Shown here: positions 1 to 10,789 of the stretch, in pieces | Numbering within the stretch: position 1 is the stretch's first letter | Layout of the letters: the number at the start of each line of letters is the position of its first letter | Source of the DNA: Diplocarpon mali | Taxonomy: Eukaryota; Ascomycota; Leotiomycetes; Helotiales; Drepanopezizaceae | NCBI GenBank assembly: GCA_024741835.1 | Contig: JAENRP010000076.1 | Span: 1 to 64,000, forward strand | Reading direction: 5' to 3' | Length of the DNA: 64,000 bases | Made by a program: the position numbers and the translations under genes | Notes under the pieces: generated by a model | The model's input: only the letters and a program-made list of their open reading frames with translations | Databases searched by the model: none | What the model was told of the DNA's origin: nothing

Positions 1-212
1 TTTTTTTTTTTTTTTATATAGTCTAGGCCTTATTAACTCCTATAATATACTCTCTAGTATATGGCGCCTACGTCTCCCTTATATGGAGTTCAGCCGCCCC
101 GCAGTATTAAAACATACGTTGTAGTACAAGAGTACCTCTGACTTAGCTATATTATAGCTTTTCACCCTTTTTTATAGTCGTATTATAGATTTCCTCCTTA
201 TATATAGCTTTC
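1..212. other. 3' flank of copia A RNase H, no gene seen
   Basis: AT-rich sequence starting with a 15-base T run. It lies downstream of the copia A polyprotein stop (minus strand) and should be its 3' untranslated region. I see no LTR start in it. Confidence 0.5.
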
Positions 213-419
213 CTATGGGTTTCCTCCCTTTATATAGCCTTCTTTTGTCGATTTTCGCTCTAGTAGGCCTATATAACCCTTGTATTTCTTGAAAGCGGGT
301 CCTGGCAGAGCTTTTGTAAGGGAATCTGCTATATTGTCGTTTCTAGGTATATAAGCTACTATTATCTTGCCTTTAGCTACCATATCGTCTCTTATATAAA
401 AGTGTCGAATGTCGATATA
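213..419 (-). pseudogene. Copia A RNase H, C-terminal end
   Basis: The minus-strand frame reads Y-I-D-I-R-H-F-Y-I-R-D followed by K-G-K-I-I-V-A-Y-I-P and A-D-S-L-T-K-A-L-P. This is the conserved end of Ty1/copia RNase H (usual form HIDIR-H-F-I-R-D ... A-D-x-L-T-K-x-L). RNase H removes the RNA strand during reverse transcription. The frame appears to extend upstream to 482, but the residues beyond 419 come from the LTR of gypsy F. The missing upstream part resumes at 7982, where Lys-His of the K-H-I-D-I-R motif is found. Confidence 0.85.
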
Positions 420-725
420 TGTAACGGCTGCACCTCCACTTAGTGCAATTACCTGGGAGTACGGCGTTTTAAGGTTTCGCAATCTTGATTTGATGCAGGG
501 TTTTCTTGAATCGACCCTGAAGGGGCAAAAGGATATTCTTGCGTAATATCATGTGAACGGGCAATAGAGCTTCTAGCTGCTATATATATAAGGAAGAAGG
601 GCTCTCCCCTAAGGAGGGTTCTCTAACTTCTTCGTTTCCTTTGTATTAGACCTATAGAATACGCCTTTGCACTACTTCTTGCTCCTATACTTGATCTTGC
701 ACTTCGGCGGTTCTATATTGTTATA
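420..725 (+). repeat. 5' LTR of gypsy F
   Basis: 306 bp, matching 7676-7981. Starts TGTAACGG. The end, gttata, is the RIP-changed form of the gttaca seen in the 3' copy. Differences between the copies are mainly C/T and G/A. Confidence 0.9.
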
Positions 726-1033
726 TTAAACGAAGAAGTTCTTCTCCGCCGGGGACGGCTTTCAATAATATCCTACCCCTTTTGAAAATCGATTTGCGGT
801 TGTTTCGACTTTCGATAGAGTTAGGATCCTAGAGATCTCTTGGACAAACTAGGAGCTTGAGTGTAGCTCGTTAACTAGTATAATCGAGGAACGCTTTTAT
901 TAGCCGGATTTTCTTAACTACTCCTTTTGTAGAAGCGCTATAGGCAGAAGTTAGGAGAGTACTACGCTACTGGAACCCTTTTTCTGTAGAACCCCTTTTT
1001 AACTGAATTACTACTAAAACCAAAATCGGTAAA

Positions 1034-4000
1034 ATGAATTCCCTATTAGCTGGAAGTCAGCAGATACAGAATGTACCCGGTTTGTTTAAGGAACTAGCTT
1101 CTATAGGAAGTACCTCTACCTTAGCTCCTAGGGCCAGACCTTCCTCTGCCTTTAAGGGCAAAAGACCATAACGCTATAGCTAAGCTAATTGAGATAAACG
1201 AGACTTTTCGAACCTAAACGTCTTATAAGGAACAGTCTTAGGTTTAGAGGAATCTATATAACGCTAAGACTAATCTAATTGATAATTGCAAAGCGAGATT
1301 AGCCGGATTGCCTAGGCTATCTCTGGCTTAGAGACCCTAGCTTATCAAAGCTAAGAAACGGCTTAGCGCGTATATTAAACTACTGAGCGAGAATCCACCT
1401 ACCTTTAATAAAGCGAGACTTAGCCTCCTTTAGAAGTCGATATAGATACGAAACGGCTAAAAATTCAGCTGATTGAAAAGATCACCCCCTTTGATAATAG
1501 AACCTCCCTAATATATAAGCAGTAGTTAGCTTTAGTCTGAGACCGATTGTAAGTTAACGCCGATCTGTACCCGAATGAGCGAGCTCGCTAAGCCCTTATT
1601 TAGGGATCTACTATAGGACAAGCCCGAACGTACCTCGAACCCTAGTACCTCTCGGAGACTAACCCCTTTTGAAACTGTTAAGAAATAGTAGAACTGCTAA
1701 GCAGTTACTTTTTGATTAGCTAAGAGGTAGACCTGTTCCGATCTACTTTCTACTACCTCTATATAAGGGAAGCCGGTCATTTTAAAGAAACTTTCCCTTA
1801 GTTTCAGGCCCGATTCTAATCTGCCGCGATCTAGGGAGAGGTCTTAAGATCTAAGTGGTTCTTCTTTATATAGAATAAGATTACCCCTTAGCTTAGATCT
1901 GCTTACGCTTTAGCTAAGGCCTCTTAAGGGAAGGACTATACTATTATAGTCAATCAATTGAACGCCTTTAATGCCGAACGCCGAAGTAACTAACTTCTTA
2001 ACCTTTCGACTAAAAGCAAGGCGACCCTAGTATTATACCAGAAGATATCTAGTTCGCTCTTTGATAAGACCGCTCGCGGTCTAAGCGTTAGAAGTACTAC
2101 CTAAGCTTCTAGGATACCAGCTCTAAAGCCGACTACCCCTTTTCGCTAAGATACGCTAGCTAAGGCTAATTCTCCTACTTTACTTCCTAAGCAAGCCACC
2201 TGCTAGACCTATAGCAAAACTGGTTACTATAAGACCGAGTGCCCTTTTATAGGCAAGATTAATGCCTTAAAAGATGCAGAGGAAGTTGATCCGACTTTAG
2301 ACTTAATTAAGAATAGGGTCGAAATAGAAGAAGATTAGGAAAACGAAAAGGCCTAGGAAAAGACTCTTACTTAAGCCTGCGAAAGTGCGACTTATTAAAG
2401 CTAGATCTCAACTCTTTAATAGGAGGGAAGCAATTCCTAACCTCTTATACTATTAGTATAAATGGACTTAGAGTATTATTATTAGCTTTAGTAGATACTA
2501 AAGCCCTTAGTTACCTGTTTTTAAATCGTTCCCTTTCTATATATCTTTCGAAAGCGATTGGCTTTAAAATTCTTCCTCTTCTAGCCCTTATTCCTATCTA
2601 TGGATTTTAGAATACTGTTTGCGCGCAAGCTATATATTATATGCGCTTTCACTTAACAATTAATAGAAGGCGTATTTACAATTGCCCTTGGGTTATTCTC
2701 GACTTAGGCGAGCGTAATGCTATTATTAGAATTAAATGGATATGCCGATTCCGACTCAAACTTAATCCGAAGGAAAACCGATTTGTATAGCCTTTGTATT
2801 ACCTCTTATCTTCCCGATTCGCAAAGGAAATCGTCATTCGTCTTCCCCCTTTTAAAGGACTTTGGATCCGATCCGATTATTAAGCCGACGTCAATCGCAG
2901 AGAATGAGAAATGGCTATAGACGAAGCTTAATAGATTAATAGAAGATAGTCCTACGTTAATTTAGTAGTCCTAGCTAAGCGCGAGATCCCTATTGCTATT
3001 ACTAGGCTAGTGCCCCTACCTTTGACTAAGCTAGATCTAGGAATACCGCCTAATACAAATCGACTATATTCTAACCTTATTCGCAAATGCCTTAAAGTTG
3101 CAATTCCTATTTGCGAAATCAGTACTAATGCCTTTTATTATAATATAAAGCGTAAGGAGACTGAGTTCTTTTAAACCAGTATTTACAAAGTGGATAGGAT
3201 TTTAAAGGAAAGATATAAGCCTAAGAATCCTAATGTTGAAAAGCTAATCAACGATCGACTCCTAAAATAGTACCGATCTTTAAGATAAGCCTTCTTAAAA
3301 AGGGATGTAGATACCCTCCCTTCCTATTAGTACTACAATTATAAGATATAGCTAGAAGGGCCTTTGCCTAATACCTATTTGCCCCTCTACTGCCAATCTA
3401 CTAAGGAGCTTAAGGTTATAAAGGAGTACTTACTTGAGAATTTAGACAAAGGCTTTATCGAGACAAGTACTAGCCCCTTTGCTTCGCTAGTACTATTTAT
3501 AAAGAAGGCCGACGGTAGCCTCCGATTTTATATAGACTACCGGAAGCTAAACGCACTAACTCGGAAAGACGCTTACCTGATTCCGAGGATAGACGAGCTT
3601 TTAAGGCGAGTATCTAAAGCTAAGATTTTTACAAAACTGGATATTTGAGCCGCTTTTAATCGGATACAAATAGACCCTAAATTAGAGGAATATACTACCT
3701 TTTAAATAAGGTACAGATCCTATAAATGCAAGGTTCTCCTATTTGGCCTCTGTAATAGACCTAGTACTTACTAGCAATATATAAATGATATTCTTTTAGA
3801 TTACTTAGATGATTTTTATATAGCGTATTTAAACGACATTTTGATTTACTTTAAGAATATTAAGGAGTACTAGGGCTATATCGAAAGGGTGCTGAAACGA
3901 CTCTTAAAGGCTAGCCTTTAAGCAGATATTAAGAAGTGCGAGTTCTATATTACTTAAACTCGATATCTTAGCTATATTCTAATAACGACCGGGATTGAAC

Positions 4001-6235
4001 TAGACCTTAAAAAGGTCGAACTATTGCGCAATTAGAAGTACTTGAAAACTATTACTAAAGTAAAATCTTACCTAGGATTTTGCAGGTTCTACCGATAATT
4101 CATTTGCAACTTCGGGCTAATCGCTAAACCCCTCTCAGTTTTGACCCGACCGATAGTGCCCTAGAATTAGATAGAAGAGTGCCGAATCGCTTTTAAAGAG
4201 CTTTACAAGCAGTTGCTCTCGATTTAGCAGATTTACCATTTTAACCCCGACTTGCTTATAAAGCTGGAAACTAATGCTTCTAATAGCATTATCGCCAGAG
4301 TACTTTCTTAGCAATACTCCGATAAGCAATAGTACCCAATTGGCTTCTATTCGCATGTACTCTCTAGCTACAAACCTAATTAGGAAATATACAATAAGGA
4401 ACTCTTTATTATTATTAAATCCTACTATAAATAGAGACCTAAGCTTATATCACTTAAGGAGTGAGTTAATATTTACTTAGATCACTACTCCTTTAAGTAC
4501 TTTATAACTATTAAAGTTCTGACTGCGAAATAGTGCCGATAGATAGAATTTCTATTTGACTTCAATTTTCGAATCGTATATACTCTTAGCAAAGACAACT
4601 AGAAGGCTGATATTCTTAGCCGCCGAGAGTAGGATATGCCAGTTTATAAATAAGTGAAGCTAGATAGCCGATCCTAAGTTTTGCTTTCCCCTGCCCGGTT
4701 GGACACCTGAATCAATACCGAACTGGCCGACAAATTTCTCGCCGAATCTGCTAAAGGCACCCTTGCCCTAATATCAACCGATGATCCCGATTCGACCCCG
4801 AATCGACCTAAGGATTCCTTTGATTTGATCGAGAAGCTTTATTAAGATAACTGCGAATCCTTTTAAGAGATTCGCGCCGACCTCCTTAAGAACTACTCCT
4901 TAAAAGACAGATTGCTTTACTTTAAGGAGCGTCTTTGCGTATGCTATAATACTCCCTTATGCACTTATCTAATTCAGGAAGCTTATAACTAACCTTTAAG
5001 CGCGTACCTTAGTAGCTTAAAGACCTACTAGCTACTTGCTTTTAAGTACTATTAGGTTGGGATGAGTTCGGACTGCAAAAGATTTATTGCGAACTATAGA
5101 CCTTATTAATTCTTGCATTTAAAGACAATTAAATAATAAGGTCTCTTATAGCCCCTCCTTATTCCTAACTATCTTATGCAGCACTTGTATATAGATTTTA
5201 AAGATTTTCCTCTTAATAAGTATAGCTTTGATCGAATCCTGGTTTTTATAAACCGACTTAATAAGAGCGCTATTATAATTCCTTATTAAAAAGATATCGA
5301 CGCTTAAGGAACTGCCCGACTGTTCATTTAGTGGATTTATCGATTCGGCCACACTTTAGAGACAATTACCTCCGACTAAGGCCCCTAATTCGTCTCCTTA
5401 TTCTAAAGAGAGTTCTGCTGCATTATCGGTATTAAGATTAAACTCTTTATAGCGTACTATAAAGAGACTAACAGCCAAATGGAGATTATAAATAAGTATA
5501 TTGATTTAAGGCTACAGCCTTTTGTTAATTACTATTAAGATAATTAGAGTAAACTGATTCTATTAATAGATTGTGCGCAATCGACTCTCCCTTATACTTT
5601 AATTAATATAACCCTATATCAGCTTAAGTATAGAGTTGCGCCTTAGATAAGTTAGGACTAGATCTCTTTAAAAACGTCCAGCCTATAGGAGAAATTAAAT
5701 TAAGCAGAAGCTAAGCTAGTAGTAAAGAGGATGCACGCAGCTTAGGAAGTAGCGAAAGGTAATATAGAATGCGCTTAAGAGAAAATGCATAAGTCTATGA
5801 ATTAATACTAAAGGGAGATTGATTAGAAACCTGGAGATATAGTCTACCTCTTAATAAAAAATCTTAAGAACTACTACCTTAATAGGAAACTGGCCAATTA
5901 ATAGGATAGTCCTTTTAAAGTTCTTAAGAAGGTAGGCAATTTATATTAGATTAAGCTACTTATAGGTTTTATAATATATAATATCTTTATGCTAAAGCTA
6001 CTATTTAAAGATCCGCAGAACCCTTTACTAGGTTAGGAACAACCCTAGCCTACTATAGAAAAGATCGCTAAGTAAGAAGAGTATAAAGTGTCTAAGATAC
6101 TAGGTGTACGCCTATCTTAAGGAAAGCTAGAGTACTAGGTCAAATGGACTAGTTATAACCTTGATTTAAGTTAGTATTACGCCTTAAATTTTACAAGATC
6201 CTTGCATAAGATTCGCGACTTTTATTAGGCTAATC
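1034..6235 (+). pseudogene. Gypsy F gag-pol, RIP-degraded
   Basis: Polyprotein frame from a plausible ATG at 1034. Gag ends in a zinc knuckle at 2201-2242 (C-x2-C-x4-H-x4-C with Cys and His changed to Tyr). A retropepsin site L-V-D-T-x-A lies at about 2488-2505. RT runs from about 3364, with S-P-F-A-S-L-V-L-F-I-K-K, D-Y-R-K-L-N and K-L-D-I, and the catalytic box as Y-L-N-D-I-L-I-Y at 3826-3849 (second Asp lost to Asn). RNase H follows near 4250-4620. Integrase lies around 5100-5700, with S-D-x-G-P-x-F-V-S at 5374-5400. A chromodomain (V-K-W-x-S-Y) lies at about 6088-6200; in this family it targets integration to modified histones. Many in-frame TAG/TAA codons at CAG/CAA positions make it non-functional. 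Confidence 0.88.
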
Positions 6236-6440
6236 CTATAAAGCTAGGACCACCTTAGAACCTATAAGCTTGGCTAAAGGCTTAGGAAAGTGGTATAGAT
6301 GATTATAGTCACTTAAAAGATAATAGGTTAGATGCGAAATAGGTTGGTAAATAAATCTAAAAATACAAATAAAAAAAAAAAAAAGGAGAAAAATAGTAAA
6401 AATAGAAAAAAAACAACGCTGGGCCAACTGCCCCCTCCCC

Positions 6441-7400
6441 TTATAACTCCTCCGACCTCTCCTCCTTCGCGCTTAAGGAGACAAGCTCTAACTCCGTTCT
6501 AAAGCTGGAGCTCGCCTTCCGAATACGCCCCTGCCTGGAACGACCCCGACCTCCTCCTCTTGCCGCCGCTAGCGCTGCCCTATTGGCTGCTACGCCTAAT
6601 GCTACCCTCGCTACTGCGAGCCCCCTTCCCTTTATAAGAGACTCTGCTACTACGGCGGTCCGCTCTACTAACGCAGCGATAGACCCTAAGAGGCCTAGCA
6701 TAGTTCGGCTGGATTGCTTTAACCTCGCTAGCTAGGACTCAATAAAGTCGCCGCGCTCCTATTAGAAAGTTAGCGGTCGATTTGATACTAATTTAGGTTT
6801 AACTTATAGCAACCGTCGCCCAGATCCCCTTTAGCTAGCTTACTATAGCCTTAGCTATAGAGCGGAGCTCCGCAAGGCTAGTACGCTCTAGTTGGGAGCG
6901 GCTAGTTAGAGCCTTTGCGCTGGCCACTAGCAGGAGGTTGACGAGAATCCGGGCGCGCCGGACCGCCTTCTAATAGAGCATCTTGCAGTTCCTTGCTAAA
7001 ACCGCCTAAGCGTTATCGTCATTATCATCGCTGCCGTTATCCTCCTCTTGCTACTAAGCAGCCTCCTCCTGCCACTCCTTAAGGGCCGCGGATAGCGCTG
7101 CGAACTCCTTACCGATATAAGAGGGAAGCTATAAACAAGTATTAGCGCAACTAGAACTTTAGACTTAATTCGGGGTACTTATAGGGATGCACTCTGCCTT
7201 TTGCTCCTAGCACTAGTAGCACTTCTTACTACGCTCCGATTCGAACTCGCATTTATATATAATATCGCGTACGAGGCGCCGCACGCACTAATAGCAGCAT
7301 ATACAGTAGGCCACCGCGAGGGCGCCTAACAGCAAGGGAATTGGCACTACGCGTATTAGACGCGATTCGACCTTAGACTAGGGCAAACTTACTTATAGTA
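6441..7400 (-). pseudogene. Antisense cysteine-rich ORF of gypsy F, function unknown
   Basis: Opposite to pol, between the chromodomain and the 3' LTR, one minus-strand frame from about 7385 down to 6742 is broken only by TAG/TAA (likely former CAG/CAA). A TGA at 6741-6739 and a frame change lead into an open 86-codon stretch (6701-6441) rich in Ala and Arg. At 7305-7189 it has C-x2-C-x11-C-x-F-E-x6-C-x2-C-x6-C, a likely zinc-binding module, followed by helix-prone charged and Ala/Leu-rich sequence. The GC content is visibly higher than in pol. Elements C and D carry the same cysteine pattern in the same place and orientation. It loosely recalls fungal cysteine-rich families such as DUF3716, but I cannot confirm that. 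The protein is not recognised. Confidence 0.6.
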
Positions 7401-7437
7401 GTTAGTAGTAGTAGTAGTAATTATTTCTACTACTATA
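7397..7437. repeat. TAG/TAC-rich microsatellite
   Basis: Short run of tagtag units followed by tactac units in the 3' untranslated part of gypsy F. It could form a small hairpin. Confidence 0.5.
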
Positions 7438-7675
7438 CATTAGCCCTACGCTATAGTAGTAGGAGTAGGGGACCTATGCGATAGTATATAGTTGTTATAT
7501 TAAGGAAGGAAGATCCTATAAGGGGAAAAACAAATTTGAGTATATAATGCGACTTACGCTAAATTAAATATAGAACGGTACCGTTTATATAATAATGCGC
7601 TAAGTATATTACTATACGAAAATCGTTATAACCTCTTAACACTTATAGGCAAGCGTTCTTAAAGGGGGAGGGTAG

Positions 7676-7981
7676 TATAATAGCTATACCTCCACTTAGT
7701 GCAATTACCTAGGAGTACGGCGTTTTAAGGTTTCGCAATCTCGATTCAATATAGGGTTTTCTTAAATCGACCCTGAAGGGGCAAAAGGATATTCTTACGT
7801 AATATTATATAAACAGGCAATAGAGCTTCTAGCTGCTATATATATAAGGAAGAAGGGCTCTCTCCTAAGGAGGGTTCTCTAACTTCTTCGTTTCCTTCGT
7901 ATTAGACCTATAGAATACGCCTTTGCACCACTTCTTGCTCCTATACTTGATCTCGCACTTCGGCGGTTCTGTGTCGTTACA
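7676..7981 (+). repeat. 3' LTR of gypsy F
   Basis: 306 bp pairing with 420-725. Preceded by a purine-rich run (aaagggggaggg) that fits a polypurine tract. The start, tataatag, is the RIP form of TGTAACGG. Ends GTTACA. Confidence 0.9.
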
Positions 7982-9828
7982 ATATGCTTCGATTTAATTG
8001 AAAATTTTCGTTCTTTAGTAAGAGATCTCGCTCCTTTGTTATCGAGCTATAAATAAGGTAATCGATCGAGTTATATATTAAGGTCGGCGAATAGCTTTAG
8101 TATCTAAGCTACCTCTCTTGAGCCGTCGGAAGCCGCTATTATCTCGGCTTGTTCACTACTTAAAGAAGTAGATTTTTGCCTATTCGCAGCCTAGCTAACA
8201 ACTCCTCTATTATACTTAATAAGCCAGCCTTAGAATAACTTCCTATTGTTCTCGATAGCCTAAGTGGCATCTGTATAAGCGTCGAATTGATTTAATTCGC
8301 CTTTTCCATATATAATTCCATCTTCGGCAGTCTTTTATAAGTATCGCAAGAGGGGTTTCGTAGCTTAAAGGTGATCTTATAAAGGGGTTGCCATATACTA
8401 TACCAATTGGCTGATAATATAGGAGATATCTAGCCTTATAAGGTTCAAGGGGTATATAACGCTTCCTATAATCTGCTAGTAAAGTGAGATATCTTCAAGT
8501 TATAATAGCTTATTAGTATAAGCTTTATCTATACCTAATTTCCTTAATACTATACCAGCTAAGGCTAGTAGGTTATTCCCTTTGCAATTAGCTATCTTAA
8601 ATCTATTAAGAATCTTCTTAATATAGTCTATTTAGTGAATTTGTAATATTCTAGCCTTGCGGTCTTATTCAACTTATATTCTAATAAAGGTGCTAATTAG
8701 CCTTAGGTCTTTTCCTTTTTAAGTATTAAGAATCTTCTTTTTAAAGTAATCGTAATCTTATTATTTTCCGATAATTAGTATATTATCTATAAAGACTAAT
8801 ATATACGCAGTTGTATTATTAGCTTGATTTTCCTATATAAATAGATTTGGATCTACTTTAGCGCTTTATAGGCCAGCCTTCTCCATTTCATCTTTGACTA
8901 GTAGCCACTATTCTTGAGGTACTTATTTTAAGCTATATAATAACCTTAGAAGCTTAATATAGGCTTGTTTTCCTCGAAGTTAAGGGTATAATTCGTAGAA
9001 TAGGTCGCATTCGTCGTCTAGTAGTGCTATATATACGTCTTTAGCTAAGTACGCGTTTAAAAAGGCTATATCGATATCGATTTGCTCGATTTCTAGGTCT
9101 CTTAAGGCTGCAAAGGCGAGTAGAACTTGTAAAGTTATATACCTAATAACGCTAGCAAAAGTATTAAAGTAATCTACCTTATACTATTACTTATAGCCTT
9201 TTAATACAATTCGAGCCTTCCTTCTTACTAATACTCTATTTACAATCTTATTTCGCAGAACTAATCTCGATTTTATCAGCTTTCTTTTAATAAGAGGTTT
9301 ACCTAATATTATTTTAAAAGTTCCTACTAATTTTACAGCTTCGAATTCACTAAGTATTGCTTCTCTTTATTCTTTTAGATTCTAACTTAGCGCATTATAT
9401 ACTAATATTACCTCTATAGGAACAGTTGGTTGATTTCCTATAAAGGTCAACGCACTCTCTTATGTATTAATCTCGCCAAATACTCGTTTTAGCTTCAGCT
9501 TCCTACCATACCGTAAGGTAGGAGTCTCTATTTGCTTTAGAACGCGTTGATCAGACGCTTTAGGAATGTTTTCTATTACCCTTTAAGGTTTAATACCTCT
9601 TACTTTAGCTTTATTGCTAATCTGCCTGTTTTCTAACAACTCTAATGTTGCAGGTCTTTCAGTACCATATACTCTCTCAGTTTCATATACTAGCCTCTCT
9701 ATAACTCTTATAAAAGGTCTTTCAGTAATATCTACTAGCCTTATAGGTCTTATTAAGCTCATAGCACTATATGCTAGCCTCTTATTCTAAGGTCTTTCCT
9801 GCAGTTGTACTTCTCTTATATTATATAT
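7982..9828 (-). pseudogene. Copia A reverse transcriptase and RNase H N-terminal part
   Basis: On the minus strand this is Ty1/copia RT. The catalytic region reads Y-I-L-V-F-I-D-N-I-L-I near 8770-8805, with the second catalytic Asp changed to Asn. RNase H follows and stops at the gypsy F junction just before I-D-I-R. Upstream it is cut by copia B at 9829. No intact frame remains. Confidence 0.8.
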
Positions 9829-10024
9829 TGTTGAGATGGGTGATATAGCTATCACTCCGATGTATTATCATATGACCCTATTGCTTAGTCAGTAGGATAT
9901 TAATATGTATATAGCTATAGGGAAGAAAAGGGGTAACTTTCCTTCCTTAACTCTTACTAATATATCGACTATCGACCTTTAGAAGTTTCTTATACTTATT
10001 ACGCCGACTTACTTAAGCTTAATA
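9829..10024 (+). repeat. 5' LTR of copia B
   Basis: Begins TGTTGAGATGGGTG, the least mutated start among the four copies of this LTR (9829, 18300, 24095, 29394). The others read tattaagatagg. Ends cttaata, the RIP form of CTCAACA. Confidence 0.9.
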
Positions 10025-10040
10025 GGTTATAAGCCTTAGA
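10025..10040 (+). other. Primer binding site of copia B (half-tRNA iMet type)
   Basis: Directly after the LTR lies ggttataagcc. With one RIP change reversed this is GGTTATGAGCC, complementary to the anticodon region of initiator tRNA-Met. Copia elements that prime with a 5' half-tRNA use this site. Confidence 0.6.
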
Positions 10041-10145
10041 TAGACTGATAATAGATTATTAACTTCCCTTAGAAAGCACTTGCGCTGCAACTATTAGTAG
10101 GAAGTTGAACGAGACTTATAGTAAAAGGCGAGCAATTGGCGAATA

Positions 10146-10275
10146 AGAGGTATGATTCCCTATTTAGCTAACCTATATTGCAAGAGGTATGATTCCTTGC
10201 TCTATAACCCTTTGGTACTATAAGAGGTATGATTCCTTGCTTTATTATGTTTTATAAGAGGTATGATTCCCTGCG
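10146..10275 (+). repeat. Leader repeats of copia B, four copies of gaggtatgattcc
   Basis: The untranslated leader holds four copies of a unit containing aggtatgattcc followed by (c/t)tgc, spaced about 25-45 bp. Each contains an ATG. The same array is in B' (18617-18745). Likely a structural or regulatory leader; the role is unknown. Confidence 0.7.
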
Positions 10276-10448
10276 TTATAGCTTAAAAACCCTTTTCGAT
10301 AAGAGGACTTCCTCTCTATTTAATACTTCTATAATACCTACTATTTAATCATTTCGACTTTTCAATAGGAGGAGTGCCTTTAACTATTTAATTTATTTGA
10401 TTTTAAACGCAATTCTATTCGAAACGGCAATAGCTTCCGATTCCGACC

Positions 10449-10646
10449 TATCGTGCAGAATGGGCGGAGTCTCCACTTATTCTGGAGACCCTCCACGTGA
10501 CTCCTGCTAAGTCATAGACTCTCCCTTTTCTTTCCGAAGTCTCTTGACCAGATATACACTAGATAATAATACAATTAATCATCTTCTCCTATATTAGCGA
10601 GCCTCCTAAGCGACCTAATGAAGGCCCTCCAGCCGACCGTACTATA
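10449..10646 (+). repeat. 5' LTR of copia C
   Basis: 198 bp, nearly identical to 17824-18021. The next bases, gttataagccc, fit GTTATGAGCCC, again an initiator-tRNA-Met anticodon-loop primer site. Confidence 0.9.
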
Positions 10647-10789
10647 GTTATAAGCCCTATGAGCACTTTAATATGCTTTCTCTTCGCATACAACCGGCTG
10701 AAGGGCCCTTTAAGCTCTTAACCGACTTTTCGAATACTTATAATAACTCGAAGGACCTTTATTTTTAATTAATAAATCTCCATTTTCCG

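Larger units (their letters stand above)
420..7981 (+). mobile_element. Ty3/gypsy (chromodomain) retrotransposon F
   Basis: A 7.56-kb element with two 306-bp LTRs (420-725, 7676-7981), terminal TGTAACG and CGTTACA, and target duplication ATATA/ATATG (415-419, 7982-7986) differing by one RIP-type change. Internal order on plus is gag, protease, RT, RNase H, integrase, chromodomain, which is the Ty3/gypsy order of chromoviruses. It is inserted within the K-H-I-D-I-R codons of copia A RNase H. All pol frames are broken by TAG/TAA, so it is dead. An antisense cysteine-rich ORF sits between pol and the 3' LTR. Confidence 0.92.

Noticed and set aside
1..15. T run as a possible telomere or chromosome end
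   Set aside because: No TTAGGG-type repeat. It continues into the copia A 3' flank.
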